Notes: a model not told the origin generated them from the letters alone. Shown: positions 50,401 to 60,441, numbered from the stretch's first letter. The stretch: 62,498 bases of DNA from RGIG4608 sp045606265 (GCA_045606265.1 JAZURO010000043.1:1-62498); one strand, 5' to 3'. Numbers and translations are program-made.

Positions 50401-53400
50401 ATGAGCAAAGATTGGACACCAAAACAAAAATTAGCAATAGAAACGCAGAACAAATCTCTTCTCGTTTCCGCCGCTGCAGGATCGGGTAAAACTGCTACCC
50501 TTACTGAAAGAATAGTCAGAAAGCTAACGCAAAACAATCCCGCAAGCATTTCAAAAATGCTCATTGTTACTTTCACCCGTCTTTCTGCGGCAGACCTGAA
50601 AAGAAAAATTTCCAATGCCATATCGGACGAGCTTACAAAGAATCCCACAAGCGAGCATCTTTCAAAACAGCTCGTACTGCTTGAAAGCGCACATATTTGC
50701 ACCATAGACTCTTTCTATCTTGAAATTGTACGCTCAAATTTCCAACGTCTTTCTCTTCCCTCAAACTTCCGTCTGGCTGATGAGGGAGAAATGGCTCTCC
50801 TTCGCAAATCCGTTATGGATGAAATTATAGAAAAGCATTATGATTCCAATGCGCAAAACGACGACGGTTTTCTTTCATTTGTAGAAAATTTCACTTCGGC
50901 AAAACAAAGTGACACACTTTCAGACATTTTCCTGACTCTTGAAAACAAGCTGTGTTCAAAAACCGAAGGTACCGATGCTATTTTATCATTTGCCAATGAA
51001 TTGACATACGAAGCAGAGCTTGACTTTTTTGAAAGCAGGCAAGGAAAAATCATTTATAACTACATCCTGAACGGTGCAAAGAGTTATCACGAGGCATATG
51101 TGCGTTGCTGTGATATTATAGAAAGCAGTGAAAATGCTTCAAAGCCCTATCTTGAAAAATTTGCAGACGAAAAGAAGTTTCTTGAAAAACTCCTCACGCT
51201 TTTGGAAAAGAAGGATTATACTCTTGTTCGTGAGCATTCCATTACCTTCAAAAAGAAACGACTTGGAAATCTTGACAAAGAATATCAGACTCCCGAGATT
51301 ATCGCTTGCAAAGGGTTACGTAACGAACAATGCGATTTTATTGCGAGTATTAATGAGAAATTCTTCTCTTTCGATAAGGATCAGATCAAAGAATCTATGC
51401 TTAAAACAGCTGACATTCTGCACTCACTTCACGCAATCTTAACCGAATTTCAAAAGGCAGTTCTTGAAGAAAAAATCAAACGAAAGGCCTTCGATTTTGA
51501 CGATATAAGAAGGTTTGCATATCAGCTGTTAACGGATGAAAATGGAAATCCCAGCGATATTGCGCTTTCCTACCGTGAACAATTCGACGAGATATATATC
51601 GACGAATACCAGGACGTTGACGCAATGCAGGATCGCATTTTTACTCTTATTTCAAGGCCCAATAACAGATTTATGGTTGGTGATATAAAGCAAAGCATTT
51701 ACAGCTTCAGAGGTGCTGACACGGACGTTTTTGCAGGTTACAAAAAGAGCTTTCCGCCAATTGACGATGCAAAAGAATCTGACTCAGCTTTGATATTTAT
51801 GTCCAACAACTTCCGCTGCGATGAAAATATCATAAAATTCACAAATCAAGTTTTTTCCTTCCTTTTCGGTAATTGTGGTAAAAGCATAGAATACACCCCG
51901 GAAGATAACCTTATTTTTACAAAAGAGGAAAAAGGCCGTGTGCTTGCCTCCCCATATGTAAACGTGACTGTTGTTACGGCTGACGAAAGTGCGAAAGAAA
52001 GTGACGACGAAGATATCGGGGAATCTGACGAAATGAGTGAGATCAATTCAGAGGCAATCTGGATAGCTAACGAGATTCTGAGACTCATTAATTACGAATA
52101 TAAGGCCGACGGCACTAAAATTGAGCCCAAGGATATAGCAATCCTTATGAGAGCTTCAACGCCTGCATCAAGTATAACGAAAGCGCTTGAAGCACTGAAC
52201 ATTCCATGCTCGGATAATTCTAAATACGATCTTTTTGAAACACCCGACGTGCTTCTGATGATCTCGTTGCTCTCCTGTATTGACAATCCTCACAGGGATA
52301 TTTCACTTGCGGCAACTCTTTATTCGCCAATTTTCTCATACACAATGGACGAGCTTATTGAAATAAGAACGAGCGCCGAGCCAAAAATGTCACTGTTCGA
52401 GGCATTGAGAGAGTATATCGGCGATGACGGTAACATCAAAGACAAGAATAAATATTTCTTGGAAAAGCTGACAAAATATCGCACGCTTGCTACATCCCTT
52501 TCGATCGACAAGCTGATAAATCATATATACCGTGATCTTGCAATTACCTCGCTTGACGGGGTGAACAAGCAAAATCTCACACGCTTATATGAGCTTGCAA
52601 GAAGATTTGAATCCGGTTCGTTCAAGGGACTTAATAACTTTATTTCCTATATCAACGAATTGATCGAAAATGAAAAGGTGCCCTCCCTCACATATGAGGA
52701 CGCTGACACCAATGCAGTTCAAATGATTACGGCACACAAATCCAAGGGACTTGAATTCCCCGTTTGCTTTATCTGCAACACACAAAGCTCATTCAGTAAC
52801 GAGGACACAAAGCCCAACCTCCTGTATCATTCGCGTACGGGAATCGGCTTGAAGCTCGCTTATGAGGGCGGTATGGCTCGTCTGAATACCCCAATTCGTG
52901 AGGCAGTTTATCTCGAAATGACGAATGCTCAGATCGAAGAAGAAATGAGAATCCTTTACGTTGCCTTAACTCGTGCAAGAGAGCGTCTTTACATCACAGC
53001 TCACACCCGTTCACACCTCAATTCGCTGGATGAAAGAGCATTTCTTACATCAGAGTTTGCAAGTGATTTCAAAATCAAAAAATGCCGAAACTGGCTCGCT
53101 ATGATCCTTGCTGCTATTCATCCTCTCAAAAACGGAGATTCATACACGTTCACTTCTTTGGAAAAGGATGGTGTATCTCTCAATACTGACAAGAAATATG
53201 ATCGAGAAAACAATGATATTTCGCTTAAATCCATAACGAATGAACAAATAAGCGAAATCAAAGATAGACTTGATTACGTATATCCTTATTCTCATTTGAA
53301 CAAGCTTCCCGCAAAGCTCTCTGTTTCAAAGCTCTCTCCAACAGTACTTGACGATATGGACGACGATGCTGCAACACTCGAATCATTTGACGAGGCAAAA

Positions 53401-53994
53401 ATTCTTGAAATTGAAGAATTTTTTGAAAGCAAGTCAAGGACTACAAGTGCTGACCGTGGTACTGCAACTCACCTTTTCCTGCAATTCTGTGACTTTGAAA
53501 ATGCAGAGAAAAACGGAGTAAAAGCGGAGCTTGATCGCCTTGTTGATAATAGGTTTATCACGCATCAGGTTGCCGAGTTGATTAACATTGATCAACTTGA
53601 AACATTTTTTGAAAGCGATTTCTACTCTTCTCTTAAAAATGCGAAAAAGACCTATCGTGAGCAAAGATTTAATATTTTGCTCCCTGCTTCGCAGTTCACA
53701 GAGAATGAAGAATTCTTATCTGAAATTGAAAATGAAGATATTCTTATTCAGGGTGTTATCGACTTGTTCTTTGAAGATGAAAACGGAAATGTAATTCTTT
53801 GTGATTACAAGACAGATTATCTCACACCAAATGAACTTAAAAATGAGACACTCGTCATTCAGAAGATGACCGAACGCCACGGAAAACAGCTTGCATACTA
53901 CTCAATGGCAATAGAAAGATTTCTTGGCAAAAAGCCCGATAAGGTGCTTATCTATTCCCTCCCGTTCGGTGAGGCGGTAGAGATAAAATTATAA
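50401..53994 (+). CDS. addA: ATP-dependent helicase/nuclease subunit A
   Basis: The 1197-residue SF1A helicase-nuclease has Walker A VSAAAGSGKTATL, motif II YIDEYQDVDAMQ near residue 402, VGDIKQSIYSFRGAD, and motif VI-type YVALTRARERLYI. The C-terminal nuclease core is GVIDLFFEDENGNVILCDYKTD. The ribosome site AAGGAGGTG is a full match 5 bp before ATG. AddAB resects double-strand breaks to 3' tails for RecA. The operon ends in a strong terminator. Confidence 0.97.
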   Translation: MSKDWTPKQKLAIETQNKSLLVSAAAGSGKTATLTERIVRKLTQNNPASISKMLIVTFTRLSAADLKRKISNAISDELTKNPTSEHLSKQLVLLESAHICTIDSFYLEIVRSNFQRLSLPSNFRLADEGEMALLRKSVMDEIIEKHYDSNAQNDDGFLSFVENFTSAKQSDTLSDIFLTLENKLCSKTEGTDAILSFANELTYEAELDFFESRQGKIIYNYILNGAKSYHEAYVRCCDIIESSENASKPYLEKFADEKKFLEKLLTLLEKKDYTLVREHSITFKKKRLGNLDKEYQTPEIIACKGLRNEQCDFIASINEKFFSFDKDQIKESMLKTADILHSLHAILTEFQKAVLEEKIKRKAFDFDDIRRFAYQLLTDENGNPSDIALSYREQFDEIYIDEYQDVDAMQDRIFTLISRPNNRFMVGDIKQSIYSFRGADTDVFAGYKKSFPPIDDAKESDSALIFMSNNFRCDENIIKFTNQVFSFLFGNCGKSIEYTPEDNLIFTKEEKGRVLASPYVNVTVVTADESAKESDDEDIGESDEMSEINSEAIWIANEILRLINYEYKADGTKIEPKDIAILMRASTPASSITKALEALNIPCSDNSKYDLFETPDVLLMISLLSCIDNPHRDISLAATLYSPIFSYTMDELIEIRTSAEPKMSLFEALREYIGDDGNIKDKNKYFLEKLTKYRTLATSLSIDKLINHIYRDLAITSLDGVNKQNLTRLYELARRFESGSFKGLNNFISYINELIENEKVPSLTYEDADTNAVQMITAHKSKGLEFPVCFICNTQSSFSNEDTKPNLLYHSRTGIGLKLAYEGGMARLNTPIREAVYLEMTNAQIEEEMRILYVALTRARERLYITAHTRSHLNSLDERAFLTSEFASDFKIKKCRNWLAMILAAIHPLKNGDSYTFTSLEKDGVSLNTDKKYDRENNDISLKSITNEQISEIKDRLDYVYPYSHLNKLPAKLSVSKLSPTVLDDMDDDAATLESFDEAKILEIEEFFESKSRTTSADRGTATHLFLQFCDFENAEKNGVKAELDRLVDNRFITHQVAELINIDQLETFFESDFYSSLKNAKKTYREQRFNILLPASQFTENEEFLSEIENEDILIQGVIDLFFEDENGNVILCDYKTDYLTPNELKNETLVIQKMTERHGKQLAYYSMAIERFLGKKPDKVLIYSLPFGEAVEIKL

Positions 53995-53996
53995 CA

Positions 53997-54024
53997 AAAA
54001 AAGCACGGCTTAGCCGTGCTTTTT
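53997..54024. terminator. Bidirectional terminator between addA and typA
   Basis: AAAAAGCACGGC / GCCGTGCTTTTT stem with TTA loop, T-runs on both strands, between convergent genes. Confidence 0.9.
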
Positions 54025-54027
54025 TCT

Positions 54028-55869
54028 TTATTTAATATCAATAATTCCACGTCTTGCTCTCATTTGAGCTTTCATACGAAGCTCGGTATTGAGAATCTTT
54101 TTGCGAAGTCTGATTGATTTCGGTGTTACCTCGATAAGCTCGTCATCATTGATATACTCGATCGCTTCCTCCAAGCTGAAAATCTTTGGCGGTGTCAAAA
54201 GAAGCTTTTCATCAGCACCCGTTGAACGAATAGCGGTAAGATGCTTTTCTTTGCAAGGATTAACAGCAATATCATCATTCTTGGGGTTTTCACCAATAAT
54301 CATACCCTCATAAACCTTTGTCTGAGGGCCAACAAAAAGCTGACCTCTCTCCTGTGTATTGAAAAGACCGTATCTTGTCGTTTCACCGTTTTCGTTGGCT
54401 ATAAGGCAGCCTGTAAACCTCATAGTAACCTCACCCTTGTATGGCTGATAACCGTCAAAAAGCGTATTGATAAGACCTTCTCCGCGAGTATCTGTCAAAA
54501 ACTCGGAACGGTAACCGAAAAGGCAACGTGAAGGAATTGAATACTCAACTCTCATTCTGTTTCCTACGGGAATCATTTCAATAAGATCACCCTTACGTCT
54601 GCCAAGCTTTTCAATAACAGACCCAACGTAATCGGTAGGAACATCAAGTGTAACTCTTTCCATCGGCTCACACTTTACGCCGTCTATTTCTTTATAAAGA
54701 ACTCTTGGGTTGGAGCACATAAGCTCAAAACCCTCACGTCTCATATTTTCAATAAGTATTGAAAGGTGCATTTCACCTCTGCCCGCAACCTTGAAGGAAT
54801 CAGTTGTATCACCGTCACTTACACGAAGAGACACGTCTTTAAGCAATTCACGGTAAAGTCTGTCACGGATCTGACGGGAGGTTACAAACTTACCCTCCTG
54901 TCCTGCAAGAGGACTGTCATTAACAGCAAAAGTCATTTCCATTGTGGGCTCACTTACCTTGACAAATTCAAGGGGTTCAATGCAGGTGGTTGATGTAATT
55001 GTATCACCGATAGTAATATTCTCAGCTCCGGAGAAACAAACTATATCACCGATTTTAGCATTTTCAACGGGAATTCTGCCAAGTCCGTTTATCTGATAAA
55101 GAGCTACTATTTTAGCTCTCTTGGGCGCCGCCTTTGAGTGGAAGTTTGAAATCATAACCTCCTGTCCCTGCTTTACGGTTCCTCTCTCTACTCGTCCAAT
55201 ACCTATTCTTCCCACAAAGTCATTGTAGTCGATTGATGAGATAAGCAGCTGCAAATCTCCATCCTCATCTCCCTCGGGTGCAGGGATATATTCAAGTATC
55301 TTGTTGAAGAGTGGCTTTAAGTCAGTACCCTGCTCATCCATATCTTCACTTGCGGTTCCTGCTCTTCCTGAGCAGAAAAGCATTGGGCTGTCAAGCTGCT
55401 CATCATTAGCGCCAAGGTCAATAAGAAGTTCAAGTACCTCGTCAATAACCTCAGAAATACGTGCGTCGGGCTTATCTATTTTATTTACAACAACTATTAC
55501 TCTGTGATTGAGTTCAAGCGCTCTTTGCAAAACAAAGCGTGTCTGGGGCATTGGACCCTCTGCTGCGTCAACAAGCAAAATAACACCGTTTACCATTTTG
55601 AGAATACGCTCCACCTCACCGCCAAAGTCTGCGTGTCCGGGTGTGTCAATAATATTTATCTTTACACCATTATAGTTGACAGCTGTATTCTTTGCAAGAA
55701 TAGTAATACCTCTCTCACGTTCAAGATCGTTAGAGTCCATTACTCTGTCCTCGGTTGTCTGATTCTCACGGTAAATACCGCCCTGCTTCAAAAGCTGGTC
55801 AACAAGTGTTGTTTTTCCGTGGTCAACGTGTGCGATAATGGCTATATTTCTTAAATCTTCTCTTACCAC
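54028..55869 (-). CDS. typA: GTP-binding protein TypA/BipA
   Basis: The 613-residue translational GTPase assists ribosome assembly and stress translation. It has G1 AHVDHGKTTLVDQLL, G2/G3 RGITILAKN and DTPGHADFGGEVER, G4 NKIDKP, and the TypA-specific C-terminal region (EGLINTLFDGYQPYKGEV, PQTKVYEGMIIGENPK, ending RMKAQMRARRGIIDIK). The start codon is GTG at 55869 with GGAGG upstream. The promoter is not clear: TATAAT at 55913-55908 but with a poor -35. Confidence 0.97.
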   Translation of the reverse strand: MVREDLRNIAIIAHVDHGKTTLVDQLLKQGGIYRENQTTEDRVMDSNDLERERGITILAKNTAVNYNGVKINIIDTPGHADFGGEVERILKMVNGVILLVDAAEGPMPQTRFVLQRALELNHRVIVVVNKIDKPDARISEVIDEVLELLIDLGANDEQLDSPMLFCSGRAGTASEDMDEQGTDLKPLFNKILEYIPAPEGDEDGDLQLLISSIDYNDFVGRIGIGRVERGTVKQGQEVMISNFHSKAAPKRAKIVALYQINGLGRIPVENAKIGDIVCFSGAENITIGDTITSTTCIEPLEFVKVSEPTMEMTFAVNDSPLAGQEGKFVTSRQIRDRLYRELLKDVSLRVSDGDTTDSFKVAGRGEMHLSILIENMRREGFELMCSNPRVLYKEIDGVKCEPMERVTLDVPTDYVGSVIEKLGRRKGDLIEMIPVGNRMRVEYSIPSRCLFGYRSEFLTDTRGEGLINTLFDGYQPYKGEVTMRFTGCLIANENGETTRYGLFNTQERGQLFVGPQTKVYEGMIIGENPKNDDIAVNPCKEKHLTAIRSTGADEKLLLTPPKIFSLEEAIEYINDDELIEVTPKSIRLRKKILNTELRMKAQMRARRGIIDIK

Positions 55870-56002
55870 TTTATGCCTCCATATGTTAATAAAAACTTAA
55901 CCAATATATTATAACACTTTTCTCTTTAATAATATATAGTTATTCTCACGGAATTTTCGATCAATTTATATATTTTTTTGTATTATTTGACAAAAAATCT
56001 AT

Positions 56003-56031
56003 TTGACATATTGTTTATAATATGGTATAAT
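56003..56031 (+). promoter_or_regulatory. Sigma-A promoter of the gph-PAP2 operon
   Basis: TTGACA (56003-56008), 17-bp spacer, TATAAT (56026-56031). Confidence 0.85.
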
Positions 56032-56065
56032 TGTTATGTATATAATACTTTTTGAAAGGATTTTT

Positions 56066-56728
56066 ATGAGATCTTACATAAAAGCATTGATTTTTGACCT
56101 TGACGGTACACTTGCTGACACGATTCCCGCAATCGCTGAGGCGGTTAACATCACTCTGAGAAAGCTTGGATACGAAGCTCGCTCTTTGGATGAAATCAGA
56201 AGCTTTATCGGTCAGGGCCCACGCCATCTTATTTCAGAAGCGCTTCCCAAAGAGGTAAGAATTAACAAGCCCAAAATGATTGACAGAGCGCTTGAAATAT
56301 ATGATAAAGCATACGCAAAAACGTATTTGAATACCAATTCTCTTTACGAAGGAATGGAAGATGCAATCATTACTCTTTCCAAATACTACAAAATTGCCGT
56401 GCTTTCAAACAAGCAGGACGAATACGTTAAAAATCTTGTAAAACAGCTCCTGCCCGACGGTATTTGCGAAATTGCACGAGGTACAATTGACGGCAAGCCC
56501 GCAAAGCCCGGACCCGAGGTTGCACTTGAAATCGCTGACTCCCTCGGTGTTTCCCACTATGAGTGTATGCTTGTCGGAGACAGTGATATTGACGTGCTTA
56601 CCGCTAAAAATGCCGGTTTTGAAATTCTTTCCGTATCCTGGGGATACGTTTCAAAAGCAAAGCTGATTTTTTCGGGTGCGGAAGAAATTGTAGATAATCC
56701 ACACGAACTTGTTGAATATTTTGAATAA
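56066..56728 (+). CDS. gph: HAD-family phosphatase, phosphoglycolate phosphatase type
   Basis: The 220-residue haloacid dehalogenase-like hydrolase has the nucleophile motif LIFDLDGTLADT, motif II VLSNK, the Lys region KPAKPGPEVAL and motif III MLVGDSDIDVLTAKNAG. It has a Gph/PpaX-type cap with GQGPRHLISEAL. It may also act on other phosphates or pyrophosphate. ATG at 56066 follows GAAAGGAT. It is followed 12 bp later by the PAP2 gene. Confidence 0.85.
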   Translation: MRSYIKALIFDLDGTLADTIPAIAEAVNITLRKLGYEARSLDEIRSFIGQGPRHLISEALPKEVRINKPKMIDRALEIYDKAYAKTYLNTNSLYEGMEDAIITLSKYYKIAVLSNKQDEYVKNLVKQLLPDGICEIARGTIDGKPAKPGPEVALEIADSLGVSHYECMLVGDSDIDVLTAKNAGFEILSVSWGYVSKAKLIFSGAEEIVDNPHELVEYFE

Positions 56729-56740
56729 AGGAGATCGCCA

Positions 56741-57364
56741 ATGATTAACATTGAAAACAAACGTGAAAAATACTCTGTAATTGCAATATTTACGATTGCA
56801 ATAGCTTCTATTGGACTTCTACTTTGGACATTTGACTTTGAAATTCTGTTTTTTATTAAAAACCATCTTCGCAACGGCTTTTTTGATGCCATTGTACCGT
56901 TTTATACAAACCTCGGTAACGACGGTTTGATATGGATTGCCTTGGGTGTGGTTTTGTTGATTCCCAAGAAAACACGTAAGTGCGGAGTAATGGTTCTTGC
57001 CACCTTACTTGTTATGCTTGTTATCAACAACATAATTCTTAAAAATCTTATCGCAAGAGAACGTCCCTGTGCTACGTATCCCGAGCTTGTGGAGCTTGTT
57101 AAGGTTCCCACCTCATACTCCTTCCCCTCAGGACACACGGTATCCGCTATTGCAGTTTCGTTTACCATTTTGTCGCAGCATAAAAAGTTCGGTATCGTAA
57201 CCATTATCCTGGCGCTTTTGATGGGTCTTTCCCGTCTTTACGTGGGCGTACACTTCCCAACCGACGTTTACGGTGGTATCATAGTTGGATTCGCAATCTC
57301 TTTGATCGTTTGCACACTTGAAAAGAAGATTACCCCCATAATCCTTAAAAAGCTCAAAAAATAA
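56741..57364 (+). CDS. PAP2-family membrane phosphatase, undecaprenyl-diphosphatase-like
   Basis: The 207-residue protein has about six membrane helices. It carries the three PAP2 motifs: KNLIARERP, SFPSGHT and SRLYVGVHFPTDV. The family recycles undecaprenyl pyrophosphate (BcrC/PgpB types) at the outer membrane face. AAGGAGATC precedes the start. It is cotranscribed with gph and ends at a terminator. Confidence 0.9.
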   Translation: MINIENKREKYSVIAIFTIAIASIGLLLWTFDFEILFFIKNHLRNGFFDAIVPFYTNLGNDGLIWIALGVVLLIPKKTRKCGVMVLATLLVMLVINNIILKNLIARERPCATYPELVELVKVPTSYSFPSGHTVSAIAVSFTILSQHKKFGIVTIILALLMGLSRLYVGVHFPTDVYGGIIVGFAISLIVCTLEKKITPIILKKLKK

Positions 57365-57374
57365 GAAACAAAAC

Positions 57375-57410
57375 AAAAAAATCCTGACCAACCATAGTCA
57401 GGATTTTTTA
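57375..57410. terminator. Bidirectional terminator between the PAP2 gene and the HAD/GMK gene
   Basis: ATCCTGAC / GTCAGGAT stem (57381-57388, 57397-57404) with A-run and T-run on either side. Confidence 0.85.
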
Positions 57411-57412
57411 TT

Positions 57413-58516
57413 TCAGAACAGCAACTCCAATATTTTGTCCGCAGCCGCTTCACAGTCGCCGTTATTCTCAATAACATAGTCGCATATCTCTTCGTTTCGT
57501 CTTTCATCATCAATAGAGATAATGCGATTTACTTTATCCTCGTTAGTACTGTTCTTTTCAAGAATAGATTTCAGCAGCTCCCGTTTATCACGTTTAACAT
57601 ATATGGTAAGAACGTCCTTATAGCAAGTTTTAAGCGACATTGCACCGCAAATATCCATAATCGTCAATACCGTTTTCCCTTCTCCGATAAGAGCATCTAC
57701 ATCGCTCTTTTTTGAACCAAATCCGTGTCCTGCATACATTGTGGATTGAAAAAGCTCACTGTTATCCACCATTTTGAAAAATTCGGTTTTGTCTATATAG
57801 TTATACCAATCGTTCTCTGTATTCGAAGTGGGATCTATCGTGGTATAGCTCAAAAGCTTTTCAAGTCTTGGTTCTTTTTCAAGAAGGATCTTTGCAATCT
57901 CACCCTTGCCTGAGCCGGAGGGCCCTACAAGTGCCACAATCGAAGGATTTTTCAAATCGTCCTTAACGGTTGAATAGCTTGTGCTGATAACCTCAACGAG
58001 CTTCAAAAATTCGTCGTAATTGTTTACTGCAAGCATTCCCGTTGCGCTCTGATTCCAAGGACGTCGCATAAGAATGGGATATGCCGCATTGGACTTGATT
58101 ACGTTATGCATACCGTCATCAAAAAGAATATCAACATTCAGCTTATCTTTTCTTGATGCCATATATATATTTTCAGGCGGTATTTCGGGAAATTCACGCA
58201 TAATAACCTCTGCACGAATACTCATAAACTGAGGATAAACTGAGGTGCAAACAAAAACCTCCGTCATTTGCGAGAGCTTACGTACAAATTCCTTTGCCCC
58301 CTCAATTACCGGCTGAGTTCTGAAAAATTCCTCAGTAAAGAACTCAAATATTACGTCGGCACGGGTTCCAAGCTTGCCCCATCTGTCCACCTCGTGTATG
58401 GTTAAGGGTGGATCAAAATTATATTTTTCATTTGCCAATCTTATGGCATAAGGGATACATTCAAGCAAAACGTCATCAACGTCAAGTGCTGTTGTCATTC
58501 TGAATCTTCTACTCAT
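57413..58516 (-). CDS. Fusion of a 5'-nucleotidase-like HAD domain and a guanylate-kinase-like domain
   Basis: The 367-residue protein has two domains. Residues about 7-175 are a HAD 5'(3')-nucleotidase-like phosphatase with the nucleophile motif ALDVDDVLLE (Asp12 and Asp14) and motif III DILFDDGMHNV. Residues about 190-367 resemble guanylate kinase, with a P-loop ALVGPSGSGKGE and SYTT at the GMP site. But the residues that normally follow (Arg-rich TTR...RxGE) read TTIDPTSNTEND, so GMP binding as known is doubtful. ATG at 58516 has AAAGGAG upstream, better than a GTG at 58525. It may be a nucleotide salvage switch or act on another substrate. Confidence 0.8.
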   Translation of the reverse strand: MSRRFRMTTALDVDDVLLECIPYAIRLANEKYNFDPPLTIHEVDRWGKLGTRADVIFEFFTEEFFRTQPVIEGAKEFVRKLSQMTEVFVCTSVYPQFMSIRAEVIMREFPEIPPENIYMASRKDKLNVDILFDDGMHNVIKSNAAYPILMRRPWNQSATGMLAVNNYDEFLKLVEVISTSYSTVKDDLKNPSIVALVGPSGSGKGEIAKILLEKEPRLEKLLSYTTIDPTSNTENDWYNYIDKTEFFKMVDNSELFQSTMYAGHGFGSKKSDVDALIGEGKTVLTIMDICGAMSLKTCYKDVLTIYVKRDKRELLKSILEKNSTNEDKVNRIISIDDERRNEEICDYVIENNGDCEAAADKILELLF

Positions 58517-58560
58517 TTTTAGCACTCCTTTCTTGTTATCTTAAAGTTATTATACCATAC

Positions 58561-58593
58561 AAAACGGGAAAATACAAGCGTATTTCCCCGTTT
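58561..58593 (-). terminator. Hairpin downstream of the pectate lyase gene, probable terminator
   Basis: AAACGGGAAAATAC and GTATTTCCCCGTTT pair completely in minus-strand RNA (one G-U) around AAGC. The following tract (GTTTTGTATGG, read on the minus strand) is only partly U-rich. Confidence 0.65.
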
Positions 58594-58598
58594 ATTTA

Positions 58599-60440
58599 TT
58601 ATTCAATATTCAGTGATTCGAATTTACCTGCACCCGAGTGTTTTGCAACGAATTCGGGAACGTCCTCAGCACTAATCATAATACTTACGTCACTGCACTT
58701 GTTTGCGCTGTCATAGTAAAATAAAGTGCTGTTTGTATCAAAGTTTGACATATCCGTTGAGCCATCGGGCTTGCAGATGCTTGATACTGCTTGTGTTCTG
58801 TCCGTTACGATCTTAGCATTGGGTGTGCCCGACGAAATGAATATATCGCCATAGGACTTCGCATAGCTTGAAGAAAGACCGAAGGGCTTGCTTGTGGACT
58901 CAAAGTAGTTGTTTTCGCTGAATATATATGAGCCGGCACGAAGATCGGCACAGTTTCCGCATCCGTCATAATAGTTATTATAGGTGTGAAGGTTAACGTG
59001 ACGGCCAAGCGGCAATCTTGATTCAACCTTGTAGAAGTAGTTGTGGTGCATTGTCATATTCATACAAGCACAGGAATCCCCGCTGCCAAAAAGCATAGAT
59101 TTTTTGCTGTTGTTGAAAAAGTTATATGCAAGTGTAAGACCTGAAACATTGTTGAAGTCAATGGATCCGTCGCCTGCGTATTTATCACGCTCACCCGAGA
59201 TATCCCAAGCATTGTAGCCACGGTTAAAGGTACAGTTATGTACCCAATATCTGCTATGCTGCGCAAGATCAGCCCTGTCACCGCCAAGGAAATTGAGCGC
59301 ATCTTCGGGATAATCGGTAAAGGTAAGATTCTTTATCTCAATATTGCTGCATTCCTCAAATCCAATTCCGAATTGGAAGATTTCAGCGCCTTCGCCAACA
59401 CCTTCGACAGTGATGTTCTTTGAACCCTTTACTTCAAGCATATTATAATAGGAGTCGTCGTCATAAACCAACATTCCCTTCATTGACGGGAAATCGCTTC
59501 CCTTATAGTTAACGGTCTTAGTTCCGCCATTTGTTTCTCTGACATCTGTAAGTCCTTCGGGTGTGGTTCTGTAATTGTAGGTCTTGGCGCCTCCGCCGTT
59601 GCCCTTCATTTTAACAATGAGGTTAGCAAGGTTTTCACCGTATTCGGTAGAAAATGTGTTTTCAAAGAAATCGTCAGTTGCGTTTGAATTATCTGCAAGA
59701 CGAGGTTCAACATTCTTTTCGTTCCATTGGTTTGTAGTAATCTTGCCGATAATACGAACAAGCATAGGTGTATCGGACTTATACTGCGCTTGAAGAATGT
59801 TTACAAGACCTGTGTAGGTGGTTCCACCAATCTCGCAGGTAACTGTATTTTTATTTTCATTTGTAACGTAGATTACCTTTGTTCCTTCTTTGAGAGTTCC
59901 GTCGTTGTTATATGCACCTACGCCTTCACTTGCGCCAAAATGAGCATAGCCCGATCTATCCTGCGCCGAAACAACAATATTTGTTAACGTGATCCAGAAA
60001 ATATCTTCTGTTACCTTTCCGAGCGCCTCAATCTTAACCATATACGTTCCTGCAGTAATGCCAAGAATATAGCAGTTCAATGCATTTCCATCTGCAATCA
60101 TAAGCTCATCTTCAAGCTGAACGTAATCATAATCGTCGGCATCTTTGAGTTTATAATATACATTATACGTATAGTTCTCATTTGTTGTAAAACAGAGATT
60201 AATAGCTTCATTTACACCGTAAACCTCTACCGCACCGATAATATCATCACTTGGCGGTGGATTTTGGCTATTATCGGTCGTTGAAGTCGTTGTTGAGCTT
60301 GTGGTGGAGCTTGCTGTTGTAGAAGCTGTTGTGCCGGAATCAGTTGTGCTTGCCTTAGTTGTTTCCTCGGACATATCAAAGCACGCAACCATTGACAAAA
60401 GCATAGCAAATACAAGAGTTAACAAAACAAATCTTTTCAT
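58599..60440 (-). CDS. Pectate lyase lipoprotein, polysaccharide lyase family 1
   Basis: The 613-residue secreted lipoprotein has Cys20 as anchor (LSMVAC), then a Ser/Thr-rich linker (about 28-60) that holds the enzyme away from the cell. A fibronectin-like module (about 68-155) follows, then a right-handed beta-helix PL1 domain. PL1 signatures: RYWVHNCTFNRGYNAWDISG, DGSIDFNNVSGLTLAYNFF, NSKKSMLFGSGD, TMHHNYFYKVESRLPLGR with catalytic Arg and the vWiDH-like ladder. It cleaves polygalacturonate by beta-elimination with Ca2+. It lies right after a 77-residue gene. Confidence 0.9.
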   Translation of the reverse strand: MKRFVLLTLVFAMLLSMVACFDMSEETTKASTTDSGTTASTTASSTTSSTTTSTTDNSQNPPPSDDIIGAVEVYGVNEAINLCFTTNENYTYNVYYKLKDADDYDYVQLEDELMIADGNALNCYILGITAGTYMVKIEALGKVTEDIFWITLTNIVVSAQDRSGYAHFGASEGVGAYNNDGTLKEGTKVIYVTNENKNTVTCEIGGTTYTGLVNILQAQYKSDTPMLVRIIGKITTNQWNEKNVEPRLADNSNATDDFFENTFSTEYGENLANLIVKMKGNGGGAKTYNYRTTPEGLTDVRETNGGTKTVNYKGSDFPSMKGMLVYDDDSYYNMLEVKGSKNITVEGVGEGAEIFQFGIGFEECSNIEIKNLTFTDYPEDALNFLGGDRADLAQHSRYWVHNCTFNRGYNAWDISGERDKYAGDGSIDFNNVSGLTLAYNFFNNSKKSMLFGSGDSCACMNMTMHHNYFYKVESRLPLGRHVNLHTYNNYYDGCGNCADLRAGSYIFSENNYFESTSKPFGLSSSYAKSYGDIFISSGTPNAKIVTDRTQAVSSICKPDGSTDMSNFDTNSTLFYYDSANKCSDVSIMISAEDVPEFVAKHSGAGKFESLNIE

Positions 60441-60441
60441 A

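Noticed and set aside
55870..55940. Promoter for typA
   Set aside because: A good TATAAT is present but no acceptable -35 at 16-18 bp, so it is mentioned only under typA.
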